Part shown: piece by piece, positions 32,838 through 41,473 of the stretch
Layout of the letters: the number at the start of each line of letters is the position of its first letter
Numbering within the stretch: the first letter of the stretch is position 1
Source: Bacteroidota bacterium
Lineage (GTDB): Bacteria; Bacteroidota; Bacteroidia; Chitinophagales; JADIYW01
Assembly: GCA_028288625.1 (NCBI GenBank)
Contig: JAQBNI010000078.1
Location: 1-43,755 of the forward strand
Length of the DNA stretch: 43,755 bases
Direction of reading: 5' to 3'
Translations under genes and position numbers: made by a program
The notes under the pieces: generated by a model
Told to the model about the DNA's origin: nothing
Database searches by the model: none
The model's input: the letters and a program-made list of their open reading frames with translations, nothing else

Positions 32838-34108
32838 TTTGCATCCGAGGGTTTTAATCCATTGCCGTTGATACCTGTATAAGCGCAGTCGAACTTAGTC
32901 ATGTCATTGTCTTTATATTTCATAATATCTTCCCTGCCGTGCGTTTTCCATCCATTTAGATTGCCGAATTTCACATCGCCGTTGTTGCGTATGCAGATCT
33001 TTTTTCCTTCCGGCAGTTGTCCGTCTTTATCGCGGAGTTTCGGATCGGCAGTTCCATCCACAAAAATATCCAACGGACCTTTAAAAGTTGCCGCGAGTAA
33101 TTTGCCGAGATCGGTAGAAAGATCAGGAATAGAAAACTTTCTCACAAAAATATTATCGTGAATAAATATCGACGTACAATAAGGACCGTAAGTGGTGTCG
33201 TTCAATTGCTTGCCCGTCATATAATAACTTACTGCAGCAACACCGATAGTTTTATTGTCAGTGATCCTGTTATTAAATACATCAACGCTGTCTGTTGCCA
33301 TAATGATCATACCGCTCCCCGGCGGTATCATTGCCACAATACTTGCAGGTTTCCCGAAATTCTGAAAGTTATTCGTGATGCAGTCGTTATCCCATACTTT
33401 TGCATTTCGCCCGTTTGCCTGGAATAATTTTGGAAGATCAAAAATGAGAATACCGCCTGAATTATTTTCAGAACGGTTTTTGTAAATATCTGAGTTGATG
33501 CAATTTTCAATTTCGATTCCCGCAACATTGTTATGTGCGTAACAATGCCGAACGGTTACGTTTGTAGATTGACCGATGTAAATTCCTGCATCCGCGCAAT
33601 AAGACACTTCACAATTTTCTATCAATACATTTTTACATTCCACAGGATAATAACCGTAATTCCCATTGGAAGTATCAGCACCCGTAGTCCAGGTAGAGTT
33701 CATGTTTCGGATAGTTACGGTATCGCAATCTTTTAATTTTAAATTATCGCCCTTTGCATCCTGTATGGTAAAACCTTCCACGGTAATATTAGAACAATTC
33801 GTAACACTGATGCCTTCAGCGCCATCCGTTTGTCCGTAGAAGGAAAGAAAGGATTGCTGAGCTCCGGCGCCTTTTAACGTTACATGCTTCTTGCCTTCCA
33901 GCGAGAGTGATTTTTTAAGAAGGTACTTTCCCGCGGGAATTTCCACCGTACCACCATCTTCCACTAAGATCAATTGCTCCTGCAAGCTTTTCTGAAATTT
34001 TTCGGAAGATTCAAAGCCTTCTGTATTTCCTTTCTTCTTAGAAGATTTACAGCCTGACACACTCACCATAACCATAGCGGTTATAAAGAACAAAAAGAAT
34101 TTATGCAT
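32834..34108 (-). CDS. Parallel beta-helix lipoprotein (copy A), first gene of operon
   Basis: Exported lipoprotein of 424 aa; Cys20 in VSVSGC is the lipobox, followed by a Lys-rich spacer (KSSKKKG). The beta-helix repeats are clear (NITVEGFTIQDAKGDNLKLK, NVLIENCEVSYCADAGIYIG, TNVTVRHCYAHNNVAGIEIE). It is a paralogue of copy B, most similar through the central helix (for example DGAEGI, NMNSTWTTGA, PPGSGMIIM, YCTSIFIHDNIF). It overlaps the cytochrome gene by four bases. No -7 consensus is evident in the 178-bp divergent gap before it. It is predicted to sit on the outer membrane; substrate unknown. Confidence 0.85.
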   Translation of the reverse strand: MHKFFLFFITAMVMVSVSGCKSSKKKGNTEGFESSEKFQKSLQEQLILVEDGGTVEIPAGKYLLKKSLSLEGKKHVTLKGAGAQQSFLSFYGQTDGAEGISVTNCSNITVEGFTIQDAKGDNLKLKDCDTVTIRNMNSTWTTGADTSNGNYGYYPVECKNVLIENCEVSYCADAGIYIGQSTNVTVRHCYAHNNVAGIEIENCINSDIYKNRSENNSGGILIFDLPKLFQANGRNAKVWDNDCITNNFQNFGKPASIVAMIPPGSGMIIMATDSVDVFNNRITDNKTIGVAAVSYYMTGKQLNDTTYGPYCTSIFIHDNIFVRKFSIPDLSTDLGKLLAATFKGPLDIFVDGTADPKLRDKDGQLPEGKKICIRNNGDVKFGNLNGWKTHGREDIMKYKDNDMTKFDCAYTGINGNGLKPSDAK

Positions 34109-34261
34109 TTGGAAAAAATTTATGTGAATATAGGAAATTCCGTATTATCGGTTTCATAATGATTGCTAATTATCAGGGCATGTGCTGGCTCTTTACCACT
34201 TCGCTCGGAATCCCATGATGATTACTTTTCTCATATGTAACAAATTAACGTTTTATTCTAT

Positions 34262-34269
34262 TATTTTTG
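34262..34269 (+). promoter_or_regulatory. -7 box (TATTTTTG) before the binding-protein gene
   Basis: Exact TAnnTTTG match 17 bases before ATG 34287, in the 178-bp divergent gap with the beta-helix operon. No good -33 element is seen. Confidence 0.45.
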
Positions 34270-34286
34270 TTGCCTAAATAATTTAT

Positions 34287-36062
34287 ATGTTGAAGAAATC
34301 AGGTTTTATTTGGATAGTTGTGGCATTAGCCTTGTCTCTATCCGGTTGCAGGGGCAACAAAGGTTCTAACAAAGTATATAAAGACCAGGTCGTGGTGCAC
34401 GGCTTGTCAGATGCAAAAGGCTTAAACCCTATTACGACGAGTGATGCCTATGCAAACGAATATATCATTCCAAACATTTTCCAGAGCTTACTTTCTTACA
34501 ATCACCAGACAATGGAATTGGTGCCTGTTCTTGCAAAATCAAGACCTGTGATGAGGCTCAATGGCGATGTTGCAGAAATGGATTTTGAATTGCGTCCGGA
34601 AGCTACATGGGATGATGGAACACCTGTAACTGTTGATGATATTTTATTTTCTTTCAAAACTATTTTTTGTCCGAAAGTAAATAATGATAACGTGAAGCCC
34701 GGCGTGGATTATGTAAAGGATGTAAGAACGTACCCTGATAACAACAGGAAATTTACCGTGGTCTGCAGCAAATATATTGGCATGGAACATGGTGTTGGTT
34801 ATGATGTTAAGATGATGCCTGAGAACGTGTACGATCCGAAAAAAGTATTGCGTAAATATTCGTTAGCAAGTTTAATTTCCGGCGATAAGAAAGCGGAAAG
34901 CGATCCGGACATTAAAACTTTTGCAGAATTTTTTAATTCTGAAAAAGTAGCACGCGACAGTTCACTCGTGAAAGGATCAGGTGCATACAGATTAATTTCT
35001 TTTGAAACCGGTCAGCGGCTAATTATTGAGCGCAAGCCGAATTGGTGGGGTGATAAAGTGAACAAGGAAAATGAATATTTTGAGGCATACCCGAAACGAC
35101 TCGTCTTTGAAACAATCAATGACTTTAATACTGCGCTCACGGCGCTCGTTGATGAGAAACTCGATTTCATTTATGTAACCCCTGTGAAGGAATATGTGGA
35201 ACTGGATAACTCTCCCAAATTCCGGGAGAACTTTGTAAAATCAGAACCACAGATGCTGGCGTACCAGGCGATCGGCATGAACGTAAAAGATAAGATACTA
35301 AAAGATGTAAAAGTGCGACAAGCACTATGTTACCTTACGAATGTAGACCAGATCATCGATAAAGTATTATACGGAAAAGGAAAACGCACCATCGGTCCGG
35401 TCTTGCCTTCTAATAAGGACGCTTATAACAACGATATTAAGCCATATCCTTTCGATGTAGCGAAAGCGAAATCATTATTGGCAGAAGCAGGCTGGGCGGA
35501 TTCTGACGGCGACGGCATTTTAGATAAAGTAATAGACGGCGAAAAAACAAAGTTTGAAATTTCATACAGCTATAATGCCGGAAATCCCTTAAGAGAAACT
35601 GTGGGACTTTTGATCCAGCAAACGTATAAACAAGCCGGACTTATTTTAAATATCAAGGCGCTCGACTGGAGCTTGTATCTTGATGAATTAAAGAAACATA
35701 ATTTCCAGTTATTTTACCAGGGTTGGGTGAAACAGCCACGACCGGATGATGACAAGCAGATCTTCCATACTTCTTCTATGAACGGCGGTTCGAATTATAT
35801 GAGTTTCGGAGATGCAAGAACTGATGCATTGCTGGAGCAGATCAGAACAGAACTCGACGAATCAAAAAGAAATGTGCTCTACAAACAATGGCAACAGATC
35901 ACACACGATGAAGTACCTTATATTTTCATGTACGTGCAGAATTTCAGGAACTGCGTTCACAAAAGATTTGAAAATACCAAAGCCGGTCCCGTTTATCCAG
36001 GTGTATGGTTTGCCGCTTTCAAAGTGAAAAAAGGATATAAAGTAGAAGGCAGAGATAAATAA
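34287..36062 (+). CDS. Oligopeptide-type ABC transporter substrate-binding lipoprotein
   Basis: Solute-binding protein of the SBP_bac_5 (OppA/DppA) class, 591 aa, tethered to the membrane by Cys21 (LSLSGC). Family features include an N-terminal GLSDAKGLNPITTSDAYANE, VDDILFSFKTI, VKGSGAYRLISFETGQRLII, NPNWWGDK-like KPNWWGDK, VRQALCYLTNVDQIIDKVLYG and AKSLLAEAGW. A DSDGDGILDK loop after AEAGW resembles an EF-hand-like calcium site, as often found here in this family. The ligand is probably a peptide but is not certain. An intrinsic terminator follows at 36082, and the permease genes start from a separate promoter. Confidence 0.88.
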   Translation: MLKKSGFIWIVVALALSLSGCRGNKGSNKVYKDQVVVHGLSDAKGLNPITTSDAYANEYIIPNIFQSLLSYNHQTMELVPVLAKSRPVMRLNGDVAEMDFELRPEATWDDGTPVTVDDILFSFKTIFCPKVNNDNVKPGVDYVKDVRTYPDNNRKFTVVCSKYIGMEHGVGYDVKMMPENVYDPKKVLRKYSLASLISGDKKAESDPDIKTFAEFFNSEKVARDSSLVKGSGAYRLISFETGQRLIIERKPNWWGDKVNKENEYFEAYPKRLVFETINDFNTALTALVDEKLDFIYVTPVKEYVELDNSPKFRENFVKSEPQMLAYQAIGMNVKDKILKDVKVRQALCYLTNVDQIIDKVLYGKGKRTIGPVLPSNKDAYNNDIKPYPFDVAKAKSLLAEAGWADSDGDGILDKVIDGEKTKFEISYSYNAGNPLRETVGLLIQQTYKQAGLILNIKALDWSLYLDELKKHNFQLFYQGWVKQPRPDDDKQIFHTSSMNGGSNYMSFGDARTDALLEQIRTELDESKRNVLYKQWQQITHDEVPYIFMYVQNFRNCVHKRFENTKAGPVYPGVWFAAFKVKKGYKVEGRDK

Positions 36063-36081
36063 TAATTTATTTATAAGATTT

Positions 36082-36111
36082 AAGCCCGCACCTGTTGCGG
36101 GCTTTTTCTTT
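36082..36111 (+). terminator. Intrinsic terminator after the binding-protein gene
   Basis: AAGCCCGCA (36082-36090) pairs with TGCGGGCTT (36096-36104) around loop CCTGT, followed by a T-rich run. This is the clearest GC-rich terminator in the window. Confidence 0.92.
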
Positions 36112-36171
36112 TTAAATGCCTGGCGTAGTTCTAAAAAACCATAAAACACGTGAAATAATCAACTAAAATTG

Positions 36172-36179
36172 TATTTTTG
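36172..36179 (+). promoter_or_regulatory. -7 box (TATTTTTG) for the permease operon
   Basis: Exact TAnnTTTG match 47 bases before ATG 36227, after the terminator of the binding-protein gene. It implies that the permeases are transcribed separately. Confidence 0.5.
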
Positions 36180-36226
36180 AAAAGAGCTGCAGATGCCTTG
36201 AGAAGAAAATCTAAAGAGATACAAAC

Positions 36227-37648
36227 ATGCTGAAATACGTTTTAAAACGCATTGCCATATTCATTCCAACATTATTTGTTATTTCCTTAATTACATTTTA
36301 TTTAAGCGTGAATGTTCCCGGTGATCCTGTGGAGCAAATGCTGAACAACAACAGCGATCTCGGCAGCTCTGCAAATGCGCAGGCTTCGGAAAGGGCATAC
36401 GTTGATAAAAGAGCACAGCTGGGATTAGATCTTCCTCTTTTTTATTTCAGTTTGGGAAATGCAGCAGAACCCAAAAATTTGTATGAAGTACCGAAGAAGT
36501 TTCACCGCCAGAATTTAGAAAGACTTATTGATAAATACGGTGACTGGACGGAGATCAGAAAATATTATCAATCGCTTAAAGATTTTGAAGTGGCGATCGC
36601 AGGTATTCCGCGGGATTCCGCAAACGCAGATGCGCTGATCAACATCAAGGGCAACATCCAGAAATTATACATCAGCTATGATGATAACGCGATCAGATCG
36701 GATTTTAAAGAAATAACTCCTGCTATTAATGAGCACGCGTCACTTCAACTCGCCCGTCCCGCGTACCAGGCGGTTCTGGATGATTATGAAAAAGGTGTGA
36801 AAGGAAAAGCGACACCGATGAAAAAGTATATTCCCGCATTGCATTGGTATGGGTTGAATAATCAATATCATCAATGGATCACAAAATTTATGAAAGGAGA
36901 TTTCGGAATTTCCTACCAGGATCAGCGACCTGTAAAAACGGTGATCTGGGAAGCGGTTCACTGGACGGTGATGCTCAGCATTTTTTCCATCATCCTCACC
37001 TATTTAATTTCAATTCCATTAGGTATAAAAGCGGCAGCAAAAAAAGACAGCCGGAGAGATAAGATCATGTCGACCATTTTATTCATGCTGTATTCGTTGC
37101 CGGTATTCTGGGTGGCAACATTGCTGATCATGTTCCTGGGCGGCGGAGATTTCTTAAGCTGGTTCCCGGCATATGGTGTTGGTGAGATCAGCAGTGATGA
37201 TAATTTCTTTCAAATTTTTGGCATACGCTTTTATCATCTCGTTTTACCGATGATCTGTTTCACGTATGGTGGATTAGCCTTTTTATACAGGCAGATGCGC
37301 GGTGCTATGATCAACACACTCACACAGGATTACATACGTACCGCGCGTGCGAAGGGGCTTGATGAAAACAAAATATTATGGAAGCACGCGTTTAAAAATT
37401 CGCTGCTGCCGATCATCACTTTATTTGCAAATGTTTTTCCATTGATCATCAGCGGAGCGATCATCATCGAAAATAAATTTTCCATTCCCGGGATGGGAAA
37501 AACTGCGATAGAAGCAATACATGCGCGGAATTACCCCATGATCTATACGATCGTGATGTTTTCTGCGATCCTGACGATGATCGGTTATCTCATCGCGGAT
37601 ATTTTATATGCAATGGTGGATCCGAGAATATCCTACAGTAAAAAATAA
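36227..37648 (+). CDS. ABC transporter permease, DppB/OppB type, enlarged
   Basis: Inner-membrane permease subunit, 473 aa versus about 310-340 for DppB. The N-terminus (MLKYVLKRIAIFIPTLFVIS, then VNVPGDPVEQML) and QLGLDLPLFYF are standard. About 130 extra residues (77-205) are then inserted, on the periplasmic side by topology, before WITKFMKGDFGISY and the remaining membrane helices. The EAA loop that contacts the ATPase is present (YIRTARAKGLDENKILWKHA), as is IENKFSIPGMG. The insert has no recognised motif and looks helical. It is followed five bases later by the DppC-type gene. No ATPase gene is in the window. Confidence 0.9.
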   Translation: MLKYVLKRIAIFIPTLFVISLITFYLSVNVPGDPVEQMLNNNSDLGSSANAQASERAYVDKRAQLGLDLPLFYFSLGNAAEPKNLYEVPKKFHRQNLERLIDKYGDWTEIRKYYQSLKDFEVAIAGIPRDSANADALINIKGNIQKLYISYDDNAIRSDFKEITPAINEHASLQLARPAYQAVLDDYEKGVKGKATPMKKYIPALHWYGLNNQYHQWITKFMKGDFGISYQDQRPVKTVIWEAVHWTVMLSIFSIILTYLISIPLGIKAAAKKDSRRDKIMSTILFMLYSLPVFWVATLLIMFLGGGDFLSWFPAYGVGEISSDDNFFQIFGIRFYHLVLPMICFTYGGLAFLYRQMRGAMINTLTQDYIRTARAKGLDENKILWKHAFKNSLLPIITLFANVFPLIISGAIIIENKFSIPGMGKTAIEAIHARNYPMIYTIVMFSAILTMIGYLIADILYAMVDPRISYSKK

Positions 37649-37653
37649 AAAGA

Positions 37654-38934
37654 ATGACAACGCCGACAAAACAGGATTATTGGTCATACATAAAACGACA
37701 GTTCAGAAAAAACAGGCGTGCTTTGTATTCTATGTACATCGTTATTTTTATGGCGGTCATTGCATTGCTTGCTGATGTGCTTGCCAATGAGAAACCTCTT
37801 TACTGCAGTTACCACGGGCATACTTATTTTCCTGTTTTCAAAGAATACGCTGTTGATCTTGGTCTTGCAAGATGGCCAAAGGAATTATTGAATATCAACT
37901 GGACGGATACAAAATTTGACCACGAACTTCGCCCGCCGGTTCCGTATTCTCCCACTACGCAGGATTTTTTTAATTCAGGTTTCGTTTCTCCGTTCGGCAA
38001 GCAAAATGTGGCATCCACGCGCTGGCGGCACTGGTTTGGCACCGATGATATCGGTAGAGATATTACTGCGGGCTTGATCCACGGCACACGTGTGGCATTT
38101 ATGGTGGGAATTATTTCTATGTCGATAGCATCCATCATCGGAATTTTATTAGGAGCATTCGGCGGTTTCTTTGGCGATAATAAAATTCGCGTTTCGCGCG
38201 CGAATGTGCTCATGGGAATCATATTTTTTATTCTTGGATGGTTCAACGCTTTCAGCACGCGCAGTTATATTTTGAGCGATACGATCGGTGTGTCGGTCAT
38301 AAAATTCTTAGGTGAATTTGCCTTAAGCCTTTTTATATTTTTTGTGTCGATGCTGATCGGGTACCTGCTTGCGTTTGTTTTAAAGATCATTCCATTTTTC
38401 AGGAAGAAAGTAAATATTCCGGTCGATCTCATCGTGCAGCGTGTTATTGAAATATTAGTTTCTATTCCTCGTTTATTTTTGATCATAGCGGTAGTGGCAA
38501 TTTCAAAACCCGGCATCGCATTAATTATGGTGATCATTGGACTAACATCGTGGACGGAAATTGCGCGCTTTATTCGTGCGGAATTATTGAGGGTGAGAAG
38601 CCTTGAATATATTGAAGCATCTGAAGCGTTAGGATATTCACGAATGCGAATATTATTTAAACACGCTATTCCAAATGCCATCGCACCGGTATTGATTACG
38701 ATTGCGTTTGGTATTGCAGCGGCGATATTAATTGAATCGAGCTTATCTTTCCTCGGAATCGGCGTGCCGGCGGAAGTGATCACGTGGGGAAAAATACTGG
38801 CGAAGGCGCAGGGAAGCAAATCCCAGTTATGGGTGGCGATTTTTCCGGGTTTCGCGATCTTTTTAACGGTAACTTTGTTTAATTTAATAGGCGAAGGATT
38901 AACAGACGCCCTGGATCCCCGCCAGAAAAAATAA
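37654..38934 (+). CDS. ABC transporter permease, DppC/OppC type, with extra segment
   Basis: Second inner-membrane permease, 426 aa versus about 300 in DppC. After the first helix (about 25-42) there is a longer periplasmic segment up to HWFGTDDIGRDITAGLIHGT. A second insertion of roughly 80 residues (176-254) between GAFGGFFGD and VDLIVQRVIEILVSIP contains two additional membrane-type stretches (about 186-200 and 219-245). The EAA loop YIEASEALGYSRMRILFKHAIPN and ESSLSFLGIGVP are intact, so coupling to an ATPase is expected. The start ATG is five bases after the DppB-type stop. Confidence 0.9.
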   Translation: MTTPTKQDYWSYIKRQFRKNRRALYSMYIVIFMAVIALLADVLANEKPLYCSYHGHTYFPVFKEYAVDLGLARWPKELLNINWTDTKFDHELRPPVPYSPTTQDFFNSGFVSPFGKQNVASTRWRHWFGTDDIGRDITAGLIHGTRVAFMVGIISMSIASIIGILLGAFGGFFGDNKIRVSRANVLMGIIFFILGWFNAFSTRSYILSDTIGVSVIKFLGEFALSLFIFFVSMLIGYLLAFVLKIIPFFRKKVNIPVDLIVQRVIEILVSIPRLFLIIAVVAISKPGIALIMVIIGLTSWTEIARFIRAELLRVRSLEYIEASEALGYSRMRILFKHAIPNAIAPVLITIAFGIAAAILIESSLSFLGIGVPAEVITWGKILAKAQGSKSQLWVAIFPGFAIFLTVTLFNLIGEGLTDALDPRQKK

Positions 38935-38939
38935 TTAAA

Positions 38940-40442
38940 ATGAAATTTAAAGTTTCAAGCGATGCATATAGATGGAAGATGACTGTCATCTTTATATTCA
39001 GCTTATATATTTCTTATTCTTCTTACGCTCAGAAAATACTCCGCTCCACCCCCGATAAAGTTGCGAGTCGCTTTTCAGATTATGACATTATAGGGAAGAA
39101 TAACATGGGACTTGTTGTACATTATTTCGGATCGAATGAAAGTGAAATTGTAATCTACGACGCGAACCTTAAGATATCAAACAGGAGAGAAATGCCCTTT
39201 AAATCTAAAGGCGTAAGTCTTGAAGGTATTGTGCTTCTGCCCGACAACATTTTATTGTTTTATACCACGAACAGTGAAACATATCAATATTTTAAACTCA
39301 AGGTATTAGATAACAGGTTGAATATTCCTAACGAAACTATTTTACTGGATTCGCTTCCTATGGCGAGCGTTGGCAACGGCAAGGTGTTTTATGTAAAAAC
39401 TTCTCCTGATAAATCTAAGATACTAACCTTTAGTATACTGAAGAGTAAGGTCTCCTATTATGTGCGGTTCACCATTATGAGTGATTCCATAAGAGTATTG
39501 AACAGAAATTTATTTTCTATGACCGAAGGGAATAATATTGCTTTAAAATCCATCAAAATAAATAATGAAGGAAATGTTATTGCGTTACTGGGAAGTGGAA
39601 ATGGAAATGCGGATGGTGATTACAATTTCGATAAGTATACTTCGATATCTTTTAACAGGTCAACTAATACAATTGCAGAGCAGGTATTGCAGGATCCTGA
39701 TTATATTTTTAAAAATGTGATCAGCGAAGTAAGTACGCGAAGAAACTTTGCTTATATCGCCGCATGTTACAAGAACACGAAGAATAAAAATGATGTAGGT
39801 ATATATTACCAGATCATCGACCTCAGGACGAACACAGTTTTGCTGAATTCTAAAATGCCGTTCAGCGATGAGATTTTACAAAGGTCGCAAACAGGTGAAT
39901 TTAAAACATGGCAGGACAAGGCAGAGCTGGTTCGCCCAAAGCGTATTATTCCGCGCAGCGACGGAGGCTTTGTTCTCGTAACGGAAGGTGAATATAAATT
40001 TACAAGAGTAGAGCGTTTGCCGGTAAACACTTATGGTTACTACAATGCAACGCCATACACCTCCTCCGTAAAATATGTGGATCAGAATTATTACTATGAC
40101 ATCGGCGTGTTTTCTATCAACAATGACGGCACGCTGGACTGGCAAACGAATATGCCTAAATCGCAGGTTTCCGAAAATGACGACGGATATTTTTCCTCCT
40201 TTGCTTTTTTCGAGGTCGATAATGTGCTCAAATTTTTATACAATGAAGATTTCTATAACATCGGAAATTTTGTGGAATATAATGTAAATCCAAACGGGTT
40301 AACAAAAAGGCAAAGTGTGTTGAACACTGAAAAACAAAACGTGGTATTGGTGCCGCTTAAAGCAAAACAGCTGGATGCACATACGATCGTTTTTCCAAGC
40401 GAGCAAAAGCGTACCCTCCAATTTGTGATGTTTCAATATTAA
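38940..40442 (+). CDS. Exported protein of unknown function, possibly beta-propeller
   Basis: A 500-aa protein I cannot assign. Residues about 14-30 are a signal peptide ending SYAQ. The rest consists of many short beta-strand-like segments with recurring patterns of the type IVIYDANLKISNRREMPF, NILLFYTTNSETYQYFKLKV and DIGVFSINNDGTLDWQTNMP, suggestive of a multi-bladed propeller. There are no obvious catalytic motifs. It starts five bases after the permease stop, so it is almost certainly in the same transcript, but a role in transport is not implied by sequence. The weakly conserved signal is the only firm localisation evidence: periplasm or surface. Confidence 0.75.
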   Translation: MKFKVSSDAYRWKMTVIFIFSLYISYSSYAQKILRSTPDKVASRFSDYDIIGKNNMGLVVHYFGSNESEIVIYDANLKISNRREMPFKSKGVSLEGIVLLPDNILLFYTTNSETYQYFKLKVLDNRLNIPNETILLDSLPMASVGNGKVFYVKTSPDKSKILTFSILKSKVSYYVRFTIMSDSIRVLNRNLFSMTEGNNIALKSIKINNEGNVIALLGSGNGNADGDYNFDKYTSISFNRSTNTIAEQVLQDPDYIFKNVISEVSTRRNFAYIAACYKNTKNKNDVGIYYQIIDLRTNTVLLNSKMPFSDEILQRSQTGEFKTWQDKAELVRPKRIIPRSDGGFVLVTEGEYKFTRVERLPVNTYGYYNATPYTSSVKYVDQNYYYDIGVFSINNDGTLDWQTNMPKSQVSENDDGYFSSFAFFEVDNVLKFLYNEDFYNIGNFVEYNVNPNGLTKRQSVLNTEKQNVVLVPLKAKQLDAHTIVFPSEQKRTLQFVMFQY

Positions 40443-40478
40443 ACGTTTTACTTTTCTGTAAATATTGTAAATTTACTC

Positions 40479-41453
40479 GTGCTATCTTATTTTAAAACTC
40501 AACGATCTACTACCATATTTGTCTTCGTCCTTTTTTTTATCTTATTAAAAATTCCTTTTTTTATTTCTGCGAAACTGGTGCCGGTAGCGAATGTGCAGAA
40601 TCTATGGAATGCGGTAGGCATACTATTGTCGGGCAGCATTTTCCTTAATTTTTTACTTGCACAGGTTTGTCTTTTATTACAGGCAATCGCTTTCAACTTT
40701 TTATTTCATAAAGCAAATTACCACGAAGGCAACAGCCTTATTCCGGGTGTTTATTTTGTATTGGTAACGTCTTTAATTCCGCAATTCAATGAATTCACTG
40801 TTTACATAATTCTTGGCTTTATTTTATTGTGGATGTTCCAAACTTTACTGCTCATCACTATAAAAGAAAGTACGCGTTTTGAATGTTTTAACCTTGGCTT
40901 CACCGGCGGTTTATTGGTGATCCTCAACGCGCATTTTATTTTATTTATTCCATTCCTGTTGGCGATGTTATTCGTGATGAAGCCATTCCGGTTTAACGAA
41001 TACCTGATGTTGTTGTTCGGAATACTTTGCCCGGTTTACCTGGCGCTGAGCGTTAGTTACCTTTCAGATCTTACGCTAAATATCGGTGCGTTTTCTCTTT
41101 CCAAATTTCACTTCTTCCGTTTTCAAAGAAATGTTTTCCATGCAATTGATTTTATTCTAACGGCTGCATATCTCTTATTTGGTTTTATCAGCCTTCGTGG
41201 CATCATGTATTCAACAGGTTTCAAAAGAAGAAAAAATATCAATATGCTCATCTTTTTCTTTATCGGAATGGTGACAACCGTATTATTTTGCGGCGATCTC
41301 GATGAAACAGCTTTTATGCTGCTTGCTATTCCTGTAAGTATCTTCCTGTCGTTGTTTATGTTAAGAATTCGTAAAAAGAAGTTGGGCGAAATACTGAATG
41401 CTATCTTTGTCGTAACTATATTTATATTGAATCTTATAAGGATATTTAAATAA
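40479..41453 (+). CDS. Integral membrane protein, DUF6427-like
   Basis: A 324-aa protein of about ten hydrophobic segments with little soluble sequence. It starts from GTG at 40479 (MLSYFKTQRSTTIFVFVLFF). The pattern, including NYHEGNSLIPGVYFVLVTSL and the paired FILLWMFQTLLLI / GLLVILNAHFILFIPFLL helices, resembles the Bacteroidota-specific DUF6427 family that is often found near purine or cell-envelope genes. The function is unknown. TGTAAATTTACTCG just upstream is one base off the -7 consensus. It precedes purQ by 20 bases and may share its transcript. Confidence 0.7.
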   Translation: MLSYFKTQRSTTIFVFVLFFILLKIPFFISAKLVPVANVQNLWNAVGILLSGSIFLNFLLAQVCLLLQAIAFNFLFHKANYHEGNSLIPGVYFVLVTSLIPQFNEFTVYIILGFILLWMFQTLLLITIKESTRFECFNLGFTGGLLVILNAHFILFIPFLLAMLFVMKPFRFNEYLMLLFGILCPVYLALSVSYLSDLTLNIGAFSLSKFHFFRFQRNVFHAIDFILTAAYLLFGFISLRGIMYSTGFKRRKNINMLIFFFIGMVTTVLFCGDLDETAFMLLAIPVSIFLSLFMLRIRKKKLGEILNAIFVVTIFILNLIRIFK

Positions 41454-41473
41454 ACCCGTCTAAACCAAGAGAT

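Noticed and set aside
34109-34286. Palindromic GGAAATTCC and other short dyads in the divergent gap
   Set aside because: They are short enough to be expected by chance in AT-rich DNA and do not sit at a fixed place relative to a promoter box.
37824-38819. Minus-strand ORFs of 144 and 184 codons inside the DppC-type permease
   Set aside because: They lie wholly antisense to a conserved permease with intact EAA motif and show no coherent protein features.
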